Shown here in pieces: positions 17,230 to 26,356 of a DNA stretch of 34,542 bases. Both the position numbers and the translations under genes were made by a program. The number at the start of each line of letters is the position of its first letter. Position 1 is the stretch's first letter. The notes beneath the pieces are model-generated. The model did not search any database. It was not told the DNA's origin and worked only from the letters and a program-made list of their open reading frames with translations. Source of the DNA: Candidatus Thorarchaeota archaeon SMTZ1-83 (lineage in GTDB: Archaea > Asgardarchaeota > Thorarchaeia > Thorarchaeales > Thorarchaeaceae); assembly GCA_001563325.1 (NCBI GenBank), contig LRSK01000186.1, forward strand, positions 1 to 34,542. The letters run 5' to 3'.

Positions 17230-18582
17230 ATGCCGCCAATGATTCAAGCAGAACGCATTAAGAAACTCAACAGCAACATGGTGCAGGATGGAAGATTCGT
17301 ACTCTATTGGATGCAGTCATCACAGAGAACAGAGTATAATCATGCACTTGAGTATTCCATTGAAACAGCAAATGACTTGGATAGTCCTCTTCTGGTCTAC
17401 TTTGGACTCACGCCTGACTACCCCGAGGCCAACGAGAGGAGCTACACATTCATGCTTGAAGGCCTAGTCGAAACAGAGAAGAAGCTCCAAGATCGAGGCA
17501 TCAGTCTGCTTGTTCGTTCTGAACCGCCGAGTCAAGGAGTCAGAGATCTGTCCCCTGAGTGTGTCTTGATAGTTGCGGATAGAGACTATCAAAGGATTCA
17601 ACGAGACTGGCGTGAGCAGATTTCGAATTCTGTGAGATGTCCTGTGATTCAAGTAGAAACGAATGTCATCGTTCCAATAGAAGTGGCCTCCGCGAAGGAG
17701 GAATACTCTGCGGGAACGCTACGGCCCAAGATTCAGAGGAATGTGGATCGTTTTCTGTACCCAATTACCGAGAATCAGATTGAGAACACGTTGCGAGGTT
17801 TGGAGGTCGATTCGTTGGATTTGAGCAATCCCGTCAGACTGCTCGAATCGATTGACATAGACAGAAGTGTTGAGCCAGTACCCGATTTCCACGGAGGCAC
17901 TGAGAAAGCAAAGCAGGCACTTGATGACTTCATCAATAGGAAACTGGACAAATTCCACAAGTCTAGGAATGATCCCTCTGAAGACTATCTATCAAATCTG
18001 AGCCCCTACCTTCATTTCGGTCAAATCTCTCCTATCTTCATTGCCTTGCAGGTCCAAAGGGCCGATCATCCGGGTGTTGACTCCTTCCTAGAGGAACTCA
18101 TCGTACGCCGAGAACTGAGTATGAATTTCGTGTACTTCAACAGAAACTATGACTCTATAGACTGCCTTCCCGGATGGGCACGGACAACACTAGATGAACA
18201 CAAGAGTGATCCTCGCGAGCACAAGTACACTTTGGAGGAGTTTGAACTTGCCGAAACGCATGACCCGTATTGGAATGCAGCCCAGACAGAGATGGTCAAG
18301 ACAGGCAAGATGCATGGCTACATGCGGATGTATTGGGGAAAGAAGATTCTGGAGTGGAGTCACACACCCGAGATAGCCTATAGGACTACGCTTCACTTAA
18401 ACAACAAGTATGAGCTTGATGGTCGTGACCCGAATGGCTATGCAGGAGTGGCTTGGTGCTTTGGGAAGCATGACCGTGCATGGGGAGAGCGACCAGTCTT
18501 CGGCAAAGTTCGCTACATGAGCGCAAGAGGTCTTGAGAGGAAGTTCGATATCGAGAGTTACGTCAGAAAGATTGGCCAATAA
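17230..18582 (+). CDS. phrB: Class II CPD deoxyribodipyrimidine photolyase
   Basis: The 450-residue protein is a cytosolic flavoenzyme that repairs cyclobutane pyrimidine dimers in light. The N-terminal antenna domain begins with the class II signature RFVLYWMQSSQRTEYNHALE. The C-terminal FAD domain ends with the diagnostic WCFGKHDRAWGERPVFG and VRYMS block. The Trp-rich stretch GYMRMYWGKKILEWS is part of the electron-transfer and FAD region. Length and order are normal. ATG 17230 is the first start; ATG 17239 is better spaced from the AAGGA site. A class II photolyase implies that this lineage, or its recent ancestors, sees sunlight. The neighbouring msrA also fits an oxidative or light-stress role. 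Confidence 0.95.
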   Translation: MPPMIQAERIKKLNSNMVQDGRFVLYWMQSSQRTEYNHALEYSIETANDLDSPLLVYFGLTPDYPEANERSYTFMLEGLVETEKKLQDRGISLLVRSEPPSQGVRDLSPECVLIVADRDYQRIQRDWREQISNSVRCPVIQVETNVIVPIEVASAKEEYSAGTLRPKIQRNVDRFLYPITENQIENTLRGLEVDSLDLSNPVRLLESIDIDRSVEPVPDFHGGTEKAKQALDDFINRKLDKFHKSRNDPSEDYLSNLSPYLHFGQISPIFIALQVQRADHPGVDSFLEELIVRRELSMNFVYFNRNYDSIDCLPGWARTTLDEHKSDPREHKYTLEEFELAETHDPYWNAAQTEMVKTGKMHGYMRMYWGKKILEWSHTPEIAYRTTLHLNNKYELDGRDPNGYAGVAWCFGKHDRAWGERPVFGKVRYMSARGLERKFDIESYVRKIGQ

Positions 18583-18659
18583 CAATGGCGGCCAATGTAC
18601 ATCCTCTTCACGTGTGCCGCTTCCCGTCATTTGATTAGGCCAAATCACTGAGTTCTTGT

Positions 18660-19199
18660 ATGGAACTCGCAACATTTGGAGCCGGCTGTTTCTGGTGTGT
18701 AGAAGCTGTATTTCAGCAATTGAAAGGTGTGAAATCAGTAGTATCTGGGTATGCAGGAGGCCAAGTACGGAATCCCACATACGAACAGGTCTGCACGGGT
18801 AGAACAGGTCATGCAGAAGTCTGTCAGATCGAGTATGATCCGGAACAGATAAGCTATGAAGAACTACTTGAGGTATTCTTCAACACTCATGATCCCACAA
18901 CCCTGAATCGTCAAGGTAATGATGTTGGAACTCAGTATCGCTCTGCGATATTCTATAATACTGAGAAGCAGAGGGAAGCTGCAGAGAGAGCGAAGACTGA
19001 ACTCGACGCAAGTGGGCAGTGGAAGAACCCCATAGTAACTGAAATCACTCCCCTACAGGAGTTCTATAGAGCCGAGAACTACCATCAAGACTACTACCGA
19101 CGAAACCCGAATCAGCGGTATTGTCAGTTGGTCATCAAGCCCAAACTTGACAAGTTCGAACGGGTGTTCAGACCAAAGCTAGACAAGTCCATGTTCTAG
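18660..19199 (+). CDS. msrA: Peptide-methionine (S)-S-oxide reductase MsrA
   Basis: The 179-residue protein has the MsrA active site near its start, [12 protein letters not shown], with catalytic C10. It continues with the conserved [41 protein letters not shown] and YHQDYY blocks. It reduces methionine-S-sulfoxide in oxidised proteins using thioredoxin. The resolving cysteine is probably C13 or the one in the RYCQL segment. There is no clear ribosome site before ATG 18660, so the transcript may be leaderless or coupled to the photolyase gene 77 bases upstream on the same strand. Confidence 0.95.
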   Translation: MELATFGAGCFWCVEAVFQQLKGVKSVVSGYAGGQVRNPTYEQVCTGRTGHAEVCQIEYDPEQISYEELLEVFFNTHDPTTLNRQGNDVGTQYRSAIFYNTEKQREAAERAKTELDASGQWKNPIVTEITPLQEFYRAENYHQDYYRRNPNQRYCQLVIKPKLDKFERVFRPKLDKSMF

Positions 19200-19290
19200 A
19201 GTTACTTCTCATGAACTGCCGATTAGTTGGATTCGGCGATTTACCCTCATGAAGCGAAGGAATGGGATGATCTACTCACCCCTTCTTCTC

Positions 19291-20550
19291 TCAGGTCCCT
19301 TCAGCATATGCCTTCGCGTAGGCTTCCTGCTCAGGGGTCCACTTGTCAATCTTGATGCCCATGGTTTCCAGCTTGGCCATGGCTGTTTGCATGTCAAGCT
19401 CCTTGGGGAACTCGTAAACGCCCGGTTTGAGGTCCTTGCCGTTCTTGGCCATCCAAATCATTGCATTGAGTTGTCCTGCAAACGAGAGATCCATGACTTC
19501 ACTTGGGTGGCCCTCAGCGGCGGCTAGGTTCACCAACCGACCCTCGCCCAGCAAGTAGATTCTGCGCCCATCCTTCAACTCGTATTCATCTAGAGCATGA
19601 CGTACTCGTTTCCTTGGGCTCTTACTGAGTGCAATCAAGTTGGGTTCGTTGATCTCAACATTGTAATGACCTGCATTACCGAGCATAGCACCGTCTTTCA
19701 TGACCCTCATGTGCTCGCCCGTGATCACATCTTTCATCCCAGTGGCTGTTAGAAACAAGTCGCCTTCAGGAGCCGCATCTTTCATTGGCATGACCCTGAA
19801 ACCGTCCATCCGCGCCTGCAGTCCGCGAATTGGGTCGACTTCAGTGACAATCACGTTCGCACCCAAGCCTCGGGCCCTCTCCGCCATCCCTCGGCCACAG
19901 TAACCGTAGCCACCAATGACCACTGTCTTGCCAGCAATCAGGATTGCCGAAGCTCTCATGACGCCGTCGAACACGCTCTGTCCAGTACCGTATACATTGT
20001 CAAACATGTGCTTGGTATCAGCATCATTTACGGCCATGATTGGATACTTCAAGGCTCCATCCTCAGCCATTGCACGAACACGAATCACACCAGTCGTGGT
20101 TTCCTCAGACCCTCCGTAAAGATTGGGTATCAAATCCTGATGCTTGTTGTGAAGTGTGAAGATGAGATCTGCACCATCATCAAGTGTCAATGTTGGCTCT
20201 GTCTTTAGAGTCTGTTCAATACACCAGTAGTATTCCTCGGTATTCAGATTGTGCCAGGCATAAACCGGAATATCATTCGCGGCGAGTCCTGCAGCCACTT
20301 TATCATTCGTTGATAGTGGATTGCACCCAGACCAGGCCACTTCAGCTCCGACCTCTCTAAGAGTCTCCACGAGTACGGCTGTTTCTTTTGTTACATGTAG
20401 ACAACCAGCAACCCTCATACCCTTGAGCGGCTTTGTCTTGGAGAACTTCTTTCTTAGGTGCATGAGCACAGGCATGTGCTTCTCCGCATACTCGATGAGC
20501 ATCCTGCCTTCCTCGGCAAGACCAATATCCTTGACCTTATAGTCAGTCAT
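19291..20550 (-). CDS. ahcY: S-adenosylhomocysteine (or S-inosylhomocysteine) hydrolase
   Basis: The 419-residue enzyme hydrolyses the product of SAM-dependent methylation to homocysteine and a nucleoside. Visible signatures are LDDGADLIFT, SEETTTGVIRV, YPIMAVNDADTKHMFDN with substrate-site Lys and Asp, the NAD loop GGYGYCGRGMA, and NAGHYNVEI. Length and order match archaeal and bacterial SAHH without the plant/eukaryote insertion. In methanogens some homologues act on S-inosylhomocysteine, which sequence alone cannot exclude. A GTGAT ribosome site lies four bases before the ATG. It is divergent from the tandem Lrp-like regulator through a shared short promoter region, suggesting regulation by a methionine- or SAM-related effector. 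Confidence 0.95.
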   Translation of the reverse strand: MTDYKVKDIGLAEEGRMLIEYAEKHMPVLMHLRKKFSKTKPLKGMRVAGCLHVTKETAVLVETLREVGAEVAWSGCNPLSTNDKVAAGLAANDIPVYAWHNLNTEEYYWCIEQTLKTEPTLTLDDGADLIFTLHNKHQDLIPNLYGGSEETTTGVIRVRAMAEDGALKYPIMAVNDADTKHMFDNVYGTGQSVFDGVMRASAILIAGKTVVIGGYGYCGRGMAERARGLGANVIVTEVDPIRGLQARMDGFRVMPMKDAAPEGDLFLTATGMKDVITGEHMRVMKDGAMLGNAGHYNVEINEPNLIALSKSPRKRVRHALDEYELKDGRRIYLLGEGRLVNLAAAEGHPSEVMDLSFAGQLNAMIWMAKNGKDLKPGVYEFPKELDMQTAMAKLETMGIKIDKWTPEQEAYAKAYAEGT

Positions 20551-20579
20551 TCAAATCACGGGTTGATGCGGAGAGCAGG

Positions 20580-20587
20580 ATATATAT
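20580..20587. promoter_or_regulatory. Palindromic TATA box shared by ahcY and the Lrp-like gene
   Basis: ATATATAT reads the same on both strands and lies 30 bases from the ahcY ATG and 52 bases from ATG 20639 of the regulator. It could drive both genes. A rightward start near 20610 would exclude GTG 20600 as translation start. Confidence 0.45.
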
Positions 20588-20638
20588 GAATCCTACATCG
20601 TGGCAAGGAATGAATCGCATCGACTGAGGCCCGAAACC

Positions 20639-21583
20639 ATGCAATCCATGACAAAGAAGGAGCAGGATCTTCTGAGGTCACTTCTGGAGAATTCCAGATC
20701 TAGTCATGCTTTACTAGGAAGCAAGATTGGGAAGAGTCGTAACTGGGTTGCTCGGACAATCCGGAAGATGGCACAAAACGGAGTCGTCCTTGCCTACGTG
20801 ACAGTCTTCGACCCGGCGCAGGTCTATGCTGAGCGTAACACCATCCTGCTCATCAAGACAAACCCACGTGAGCTTGACGTAAGTCAGGGACTCCTGAAGA
20901 TGGCTGAGTTAGAATCCCTCGATGGAATCTCAGGTGATCACTCTCTCCTGGGCCTATTCAGATTCCGGGGAGTCGGTACCTTCGAGGGATTTCTAGACAG
21001 GGTAGACCAAGTAGTCGCCAAATCCCGGGCAGAAAAGTATCAGTTGGTCCAGGTCTTGGCAACATACAAGACCCATGGCTTCACTCTTGAGAGTCGTCCA
21101 CCACGACCTCGACTTGTCTCGTCAAAGGACTGGGACCTGATGAGCACAATCTATCGTCAGGCTCCAAGTGAAGAGAACCCCTTCCCGTTGTCACAGAGCG
21201 AGATTGGCAAAGTCATGGACCCTTGTCTGAGTCAACCTGCAGTGTCAAAGGCAATGAAACGACTCGAAACGCGCGGCGCGATTCTTGGGTATTCCGTAGC
21301 CATCAAGTTCTCGAACATCGGACTGCCCATCAAGTTCTTTCTTCAGATCAAACCTATGCCAGGTACGATTGCGCAAACGGCCCGCAAGATCAGTGTGATG
21401 GATGAGGTTTGGGACCTCCATCGAACTAGTGAAGATTACAGCCTCTTTGCCACGGTACGTACGCCTAGCGTCGAGGCCTATAACCAATTCATCCGTCACC
21501 TATACGAGAATGAGGATGTCTTGGACACACAGTCACAAATCTCACTTGAGGAGTGGTTTGTTCCAGTTAGGAGATTCACCTGA
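20639..21583 (+). CDS. Tandem Lrp/AsnC-family transcriptional regulator (two HTH and two RAM-like domains)
   Basis: The protein (314 residues from ATG 20639) has two Lrp/AsnC units in a row. The first has an HTH (MTKKEQDLLRSLLENSRSS, then GSKIGKSRNWVARTIRKM) and an effector-binding RAM-like domain up to about residue 145. The second HTH starts at KDWDLMSTIYRQ, with SEIGKVM and QPAVSKAMKRLETRGAI, and is followed by a second RAM-like domain (IKFFLQIKPMPG, then DEVWDLHRTSEDYSLFATV). Double units of this type are seen in archaea and in AhbAB-like sirohaem decarboxylases, but here the HTHs look intact, so DNA binding is more likely. GTG 20600 is an alternative longer start; ATG 20639 has GAGG nine bases upstream and fits the promoter better. 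Confidence 0.85.
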   Translation: MQSMTKKEQDLLRSLLENSRSSHALLGSKIGKSRNWVARTIRKMAQNGVVLAYVTVFDPAQVYAERNTILLIKTNPRELDVSQGLLKMAELESLDGISGDHSLLGLFRFRGVGTFEGFLDRVDQVVAKSRAEKYQLVQVLATYKTHGFTLESRPPRPRLVSSKDWDLMSTIYRQAPSEENPFPLSQSEIGKVMDPCLSQPAVSKAMKRLETRGAILGYSVAIKFSNIGLPIKFFLQIKPMPGTIAQTARKISVMDEVWDLHRTSEDYSLFATVRTPSVEAYNQFIRHLYENEDVLDTQSQISLEEWFVPVRRFT

Positions 21584-21604
21584 TACCGCAGATTCTCAGG
21601 AATT

Positions 21605-22147
21605 TCAGTTGTCACCAAGCCAGACTCTCTCCCACAGACGCTCGTCCAAGTACCTGAGTAGGATCGCCACGCCGCCAATTCCCATGGCCACACTGAGCAG
21701 GAGATTGGCTCCACCAAATCCAATCAGCGGCACCAAGAAGCCAACAATTTCGAATGGATTGATCCATGGCCATAAGACGGGATTGTATGGATGCATCGGA
21801 ATGTCAAGTGCAATATGGAAGACTGCTCCAAGCATGCATGAAAGCACAAGGGCTGGAGTAACCCTACAGGCCTCATCTAGTCGTTCGCGGTCAACACCAA
21901 AGAGCATGGATACTACAGGGGCATATAGAAACCTAGTCAATATGATGGCGGCCAGAGTTCCTATTGTCAATGCGCCGACCAGACTGTGAAGCACTAGATG
22001 GTCAGGAAGACTTGGGAACGTAATCCACATGATCGGCACTTCAAGGTCGGGTATGAACGAACCTACTACAAGACCGGGCAGAGAGAGTCGCTTACTCGTC
22101 TTCGAGAGGGCGAAGCCAATTGGATAATGTAGAGGGGTGACTGGCAA
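21605..22147 (-). CDS. Polytopic membrane protein, DUF4184/metal-dependent-hydrolase-like
   Basis: The 180-residue protein has about four to five TM segments. Conserved polar positions are H8 in the opening MPVTPLHYP, the PDLE segment near 34, HSLVGAL, and HIALDIPMHPYN. This His/Asp pattern inside membrane segments is typical of the DUF4184 and YdjM-like membrane-bound metal-dependent hydrolase group, whose substrate is unknown. The start is TTG 22147, chosen because MPxTPLHYP is the usual opening of the family. It is convergent with the Lrp-like gene and divergent from the gamma-carbonic-anhydrase-like gene. Confidence 0.75.
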   Translation of the reverse strand: MPVTPLHYPIGFALSKTSKRLSLPGLVVGSFIPDLEVPIMWITFPSLPDHLVLHSLVGALTIGTLAAIILTRFLYAPVVSMLFGVDRERLDEACRVTPALVLSCMLGAVFHIALDIPMHPYNPVLWPWINPFEIVGFLVPLIGFGGANLLLSVAMGIGGVAILLRYLDERLWERVWLGDN

Positions 22148-22229
22148 TGTTGTCCTATACTATCCCGGAGTAGTCCCTTTTCAATACTCTTAAGGACAAG
22201 GAGTTGTACGCAACCGAAAGGTGTATCGA

Positions 22230-22754
22230 ATGGGGCTCTATGAGTTTGACGGCAAGAAGCCAGAAGTCCATCCAAATGCATACGTTTCTCCTCGGGCATC
22301 AGTAATTGGGAGTGTCGAGATAGGTGAGGACTGCAGCATCTGGGAGTATGCGGTTCTCCGTGGAGACTTCAACAGGATCACAATAGGCATGGGAACATCC
22401 GTTCAGGACAACTGCTCAGTTCATGTCACTCCCTTCAACCCAACCAGGCTCGGTGACTATGTGACAGTTGGTCACAATAGTGTCATTCATGCATGCGAGA
22501 TCGATGATAGAACCGCCGTTGGAATGGGGGCCGTTGTACTTACAGGAGCCAAGGTTGGCAAGGAATGCGTGATTGGTGCGGGGTCAGTTGTAACCGAGAA
22601 TTCAGTCATCCCTGACGGAAGTCTGATCTTGGGAATCCCTGGTAAGGTGAAGAGGGAAGTGTCCGAGGAAATGAAAGAAGCGTTCAGGATAGGCGCTGAG
22701 CTCTACGTCGAGCTGGGGAGAAGGCACAAGGAATCTCCTGTAGGCCAAGGCTAG
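22230..22754 (+). CDS. Gamma-class carbonic anhydrase-like left-handed beta-helix protein
   Basis: The 174-residue protein consists of hexapeptide repeats forming a left-handed beta-helix, followed by a C-terminal helix (SEEMKEAFRIGAELYVELGRR). The three zinc ligands of gamma carbonic anhydrases are present at H65 (CSVHVT), H82 and H87 (GHNSVIH), with R44 and D46 (LRGDFN) as structural residues. The acidic proton-shuttle loop of Methanosarcina Cam is absent, so it is closer to CamH/YrdA-type proteins, not all of which are active. It probably acts as a cytosolic trimer. ATG 22230 is chosen over GTG 22221 because AAAGGTG lies six bases upstream. Confidence 0.9.
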   Translation: MGLYEFDGKKPEVHPNAYVSPRASVIGSVEIGEDCSIWEYAVLRGDFNRITIGMGTSVQDNCSVHVTPFNPTRLGDYVTVGHNSVIHACEIDDRTAVGMGAVVLTGAKVGKECVIGAGSVVTENSVIPDGSLILGIPGKVKREVSEEMKEAFRIGAELYVELGRRHKESPVGQG

Positions 22755-22894
22755 TACTTGTTTGCTAGAGTAGTATGTGGCGTCGCAAGTACAGCAGGCG
22801 TGGGGCCCATCGACTCATTGATCTTGATGGGACGCTGCTTCGTTTGCATTCTTCTCGCTCTTGCTAAAAGGAAGCTTCTATCCCTCGAAGCTGA

Positions 22895-23512
22895 CTAGAA
22901 TATCTTCAGAAGCTTATATCCCTGGAATGCTGAATAGAGTACCAATGCATAGACCGCCAGTTTCTGCATTGCCGCGTTTCCGAACCCTGGGACAAGAACG
23001 TGAGTGTAGCAAATGATTGCTACGATTATCCCAATAAGTGCGTAGACATTCTCGTAGTCCTTGTTGAGGAGGATTGCAATCGAGTATATGATGATTGCTG
23101 ATGAGAACAACAGGAAGAAGTAGATAGTTGAGAACCCGTGCTGTGCTGGATATACATCACCGGCAAAGATGCCTACTCCCGCAAGCAAGGGACCTGCAAC
23201 GACCCCCAAGATAGTCCCTATCCAACTAAGTGCCTTCAACGGTGTTGTTTCTGTGAAAGCCGTTCGGAGCGACAACCAGAACGGTATCGATAGTCCTCCA
23301 GCTAGTGTAGTGGCGGTTGCAAACATGAACCAGTTCTGAGGCGTAGGAATGCCTCGCGTAACAGACAATCCCAATGAGCTGAACGAGTTCTCCAAGAAGG
23401 AATATCCCTCTGGATAAAATAACATAATCGTGAAGGTGATTATGACAAACTGAACGCCTGCAATTACGCCACACCATGCTCCAATTCTCTTCCAATTCAA
23501 GCCTATCACCAC
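22895..23512 (-). CDS. DUF998-family integral membrane protein
   Basis: The 205-residue protein has six predicted TM helices, starting with GAWCGVIAGVQFVIITFTIMLF. The SFLENSFSSLG segment after helix 1 and the FAGDVYPAQHGFSTIYFF segment in the middle match the DUF998 pattern (N-x-x-S-x-L-G and P...H). The family has no proven function. The start is GTG 23512; TTG 23500, preceded by GGTGAT, is an alternative that removes four residues. The gene is flanked by convergent and divergent neighbours and is probably monocistronic. Confidence 0.78.
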   Translation of the reverse strand: MVIGLNWKRIGAWCGVIAGVQFVIITFTIMLFYPEGYSFLENSFSSLGLSVTRGIPTPQNWFMFATATTLAGGLSIPFWLSLRTAFTETTPLKALSWIGTILGVVAGPLLAGVGIFAGDVYPAQHGFSTIYFFLLFSSAIIIYSIAILLNKDYENVYALIGIIVAIICYTHVLVPGFGNAAMQKLAVYALVLYSAFQGYKLLKIF

Positions 23513-23623
23513 GCGCTTGATGCATTCAAGTCGTAACTTCTCTTAACTTCACACGTCCCTAATAAACGAGAGGCACCGTAGGAGTACGCTCTTCCGACAT
23601 CCCCGTCAAGTCTAAATGATTGA

Positions 23624-24478
23624 ATGACATTTCAGATCCAAGGAGAAAGAAGGTTGAAGACTCGTCGTCGCTCCACACTAATGGTTTTTGCACTGACCGT
23701 GACACTGCTTCTCATAGCCAACTCAGTAGCTGCTCAGGCTAGCCTTGTACCAAACGAGGAGAAAGAGAGTGAGTTCATCTGGGGAAGAGAAGATTCCTTC
23801 TACGACTCGAATGACTACGAAGTCACGCTCTCGGCAGGACACTGGACAGTTGTGGCAGGGACTTACGCGTTCTCGGACTTGGAGATCAACATCACAATCG
23901 CAAGAGATAGTGCCTTCACGGACATAATCGCCGTTAGTGGGACTGGCTGGGGACACTATCCCTCCGTAGACTTTGATCTCAGTACGAGTCAGACGGTGTA
24001 CATTCTAGTCCATGAGAACTCAGTCTATGGCGATACATCCGGTAGCTACGACATAGGAGTGTATGATGACGCGCACGGTCCTCCACCTAACGGTTTCTTC
24101 CCCGGATTTGATTTCTGGGGTTGGTTCATGCCCTTAATGATAATCCCGTTTGCATTCGTGATATGTATCTTGATTGTCGTCTTTGGCTCCATAAGAAGGC
24201 GTGGTGGAATGTCACTTCGCAGAGCAAGGATGCTCCAAAGAAGGCAGCTTCGCAGAATGAAACACTTCACGATGGACGCCCCAGACTATGCCATTCCAGA
24301 TGAACATCGTGGGCAAAGGCGGTCAGATGGCACGGACATTAGGACTGTTCGAGTACCTACAAATTGCCCCAACTGTGGGGCTTCATTGTCACAAGATGAC
24401 ATTGACTGGGTAGGTCCACTAGAGGCAGAGTGCAGGTACTGTGGGGCCTCAGTCAGAGCCACATTTGAGAGGGTCTAG
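23624..24478 (+). CDS. Membrane-anchored exported protein with cytosolic zinc ribbon
   Basis: The protein is up to 284 residues. A basic, hydrophobic N-terminus (RRRSTLMVFALTVTLLLIA, ending AAQA) is a signal peptide. The outer domain (about 45-150) is beta-rich and acidic, like bacterial pre-peptidase C-terminal or sugar-binding domains. One TM helix (about 166-190) is followed by a very basic segment, GSIRRRGGMSLRRARML. The cytosolic end is a zinc ribbon: NCPNCGAS and, 22 residues later, CRYCGAS. I do not know the family. ATG 23624 is the first start, but TTG 23654, eight bases after GGAG, would begin directly at the signal peptide and may be the true start. Confidence 0.72.
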   Translation: MTFQIQGERRLKTRRRSTLMVFALTVTLLLIANSVAAQASLVPNEEKESEFIWGREDSFYDSNDYEVTLSAGHWTVVAGTYAFSDLEINITIARDSAFTDIIAVSGTGWGHYPSVDFDLSTSQTVYILVHENSVYGDTSGSYDIGVYDDAHGPPPNGFFPGFDFWGWFMPLMIIPFAFVICILIVVFGSIRRRGGMSLRRARMLQRRQLRRMKHFTMDAPDYAIPDEHRGQRRSDGTDIRTVRVPTNCPNCGASLSQDDIDWVGPLEAECRYCGASVRATFERV

Positions 24479-24520
24479 AAGTAGTGCTTCAGATGTTGAT
24501 TCTCTAAGGACCCAGCAAGC

Positions 24521-26272
24521 CTACTTCAGACCTCTCTTCTCCAACTCCTCGTCCTTGAGCACTCTTCGAAGTACCTTGCCGACCTGACTCAAGGGCAATG
24601 ACTCCACGATTTCAACCTCTCGTGGCCGTTTGTATCCTGCCATCTTATCGCGGCACCAATCTATGATCTCTTCTGAAGTCGCTGTTTCGCCATCTTTGAG
24701 GACGATGAATGCCTTCACGAACTCATTGGACGGGTCTTCAGGTCGTGGGAGGCCAATGACTGCAGCTATCTTGATTTTGGGGTTCTCGAACAGGACATCT
24801 TCTATCTCGCGAGGATAGGCTTTCAGACCGCCGACTGAAACCATGTCCTTCTTTCGATCGCTGATATAGGTGTAGCCTTCCTCGTCCATGTGCCCGATGT
24901 CACCCGTGAGGAAGAAGCGTTTGCCATCGAACTCTCTCATCACCTCGGCCGTTTCATCAGGCTTTCGCCAATATCCTTTCATAATCTGTGGCCCAGCCAG
25001 TGCTATCTCTCCTGTTTCACCGATAGGCAGCTCCTTCGTTCCTGTTTCTGGATCTACGATTCTGCAATCCGTATCGGATATCGGAAGCCCAATCGAGCCA
25101 AACATTCGGTTGCGCCTATTCATTGGATTAGTATGAGTAACGGGAGAGGTTTCTGTCAAGCCATACCCCTCAAATAGCAAAGTTCCGGTGACTTTTTCCC
25201 AGTTCTTCGCTAGCTCGGGTGGGAGTGGTGCGGCGCCCGAGCTACAGATTGTAATCGAAGTAAGATTATACTTGTCAACATCTGGATGGTTCACGATTGC
25301 CGCGTAGAGCGCTGGCACACAGTTCAAGACCGTCGCCTTGTTTTCATCTAGCTCCTTGAGAAGATCCGTTAATGGTGGTTTTCCTGCTCTTGGGTCGGGG
25401 ACGCACACAAGTTTGCCAGCATGCCAAGTCGCCACCAGAAAGGTCACCGTAAGACCATAGCTGTGGTACCATGGAACCGCTCCCACGTAGACCTCTTCTC
25501 CATACCTCACACCTCCGGGAGTGTCAACATCTTCAGGTTCTAAGTACACCCATTCGGTAATCTGCAAGACATTTGAAACTAGATTGGTGTGGGTGAGTTC
25601 TGCTCCCTTCGGAGTCCCTGTTGTGCCTCCAGTATAGATTAGAATGGCTGTGTCTTCCGGATCAACTTTGACATCCGGTGCCTTCGGCTCGTATTGAGCA
25701 ACTATGTCATCGTAGAAAAAGGTCTTGTCTTGCTCGTAGTAGGGGCTCTTAGGAATCTTTCCCAGCAAGCCTCCAAGAACAGCCTTGACCTTTGGTAGGA
25801 ATGACTTGACGCTGCACACAACAACTGTTTCGACAGATGTGTCTTTGATTGCCTCATAGCATATTGGCGTGAACGCAGGATGGTCCAGCGCGAAGATTGC
25901 AACAGCATCCGTATCCGTCAACTGATACCTCAATTCACCTGCCTTGTACATTGGATTGCAGGTGACCACCTTGGCTCCCGCCTTCAGGGCTCCAAAGAAC
26001 GCTGGAGGAAAATGAGGCACGTTCGGAAGGAACAATGCCACTCGGTCGCCCTCTTTGATTCCCCGACTAGCTAGGAAGTTGGCGATTCTGTCTGCGGCCT
26101 CTCGAACTTCTGAATACGTCTTCGAGTTGCCCGAGAACACCGTATATGGCAGGCCACCACTCTTCTCTGCTGCTCTGTCGAGCATCTTGAACACAGGCTC
26201 CTTGGGATACTCCAAGGTCTTTCGTGCATGTTCCGGCCATCTTGGTCCATCCTGCCAATACATCTCATCCAT
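24521..26272 (-). CDS. Acyl-CoA synthetase (AMP-forming), copy 1
   Basis: The 583-residue ANL-superfamily enzyme activates a carboxylic acid to its CoA thioester through an acyl-adenylate. Motifs in order are the P-loop YTGGTTGTPKGA (near 213), the FEGYGLTETSP adenylate-binding block, the hinge GDIGHMDEEGY, DRKKDM, and the C-terminal catalytic Lys in VGKVLRRVLKDEE. It resembles long- and medium-chain fatty-acid and 4-coumarate-type ligases; chain length cannot be told. It is closely similar over its whole length to the gene immediately upstream, including the opening MDEM and the GKIPKSPY segment, so the two arose by tandem duplication. ATG 26272 follows GGAGAGGATAA. Confidence 0.93.
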   Translation of the reverse strand: MDEMYWQDGPRWPEHARKTLEYPKEPVFKMLDRAAEKSGGLPYTVFSGNSKTYSEVREAADRIANFLASRGIKEGDRVALFLPNVPHFPPAFFGALKAGAKVVTCNPMYKAGELRYQLTDTDAVAIFALDHPAFTPICYEAIKDTSVETVVVCSVKSFLPKVKAVLGGLLGKIPKSPYYEQDKTFFYDDIVAQYEPKAPDVKVDPEDTAILIYTGGTTGTPKGAELTHTNLVSNVLQITEWVYLEPEDVDTPGGVRYGEEVYVGAVPWYHSYGLTVTFLVATWHAGKLVCVPDPRAGKPPLTDLLKELDENKATVLNCVPALYAAIVNHPDVDKYNLTSITICSSGAAPLPPELAKNWEKVTGTLLFEGYGLTETSPVTHTNPMNRRNRMFGSIGLPISDTDCRIVDPETGTKELPIGETGEIALAGPQIMKGYWRKPDETAEVMREFDGKRFFLTGDIGHMDEEGYTYISDRKKDMVSVGGLKAYPREIEDVLFENPKIKIAAVIGLPRPEDPSNEFVKAFIVLKDGETATSEEIIDWCRDKMAGYKRPREVEIVESLPLSQVGKVLRRVLKDEELEKRGLK

Positions 26273-26356
26273 TCCTTATCCTCTCCTCAAACTCTCATGT
26301 GGACTAATACCTGCGTATGGTACAGCCTACTCATATCTGTTGAGGAGAAAGGAAAC

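Noticed and set aside
21402..21989. A 195-codon frame on the plus strand bridging the Lrp-like gene and the DUF4184 gene
   Set aside because: It overlaps two recognised genes in other frames and has a Ser/Thr/Pro-rich random-like composition.
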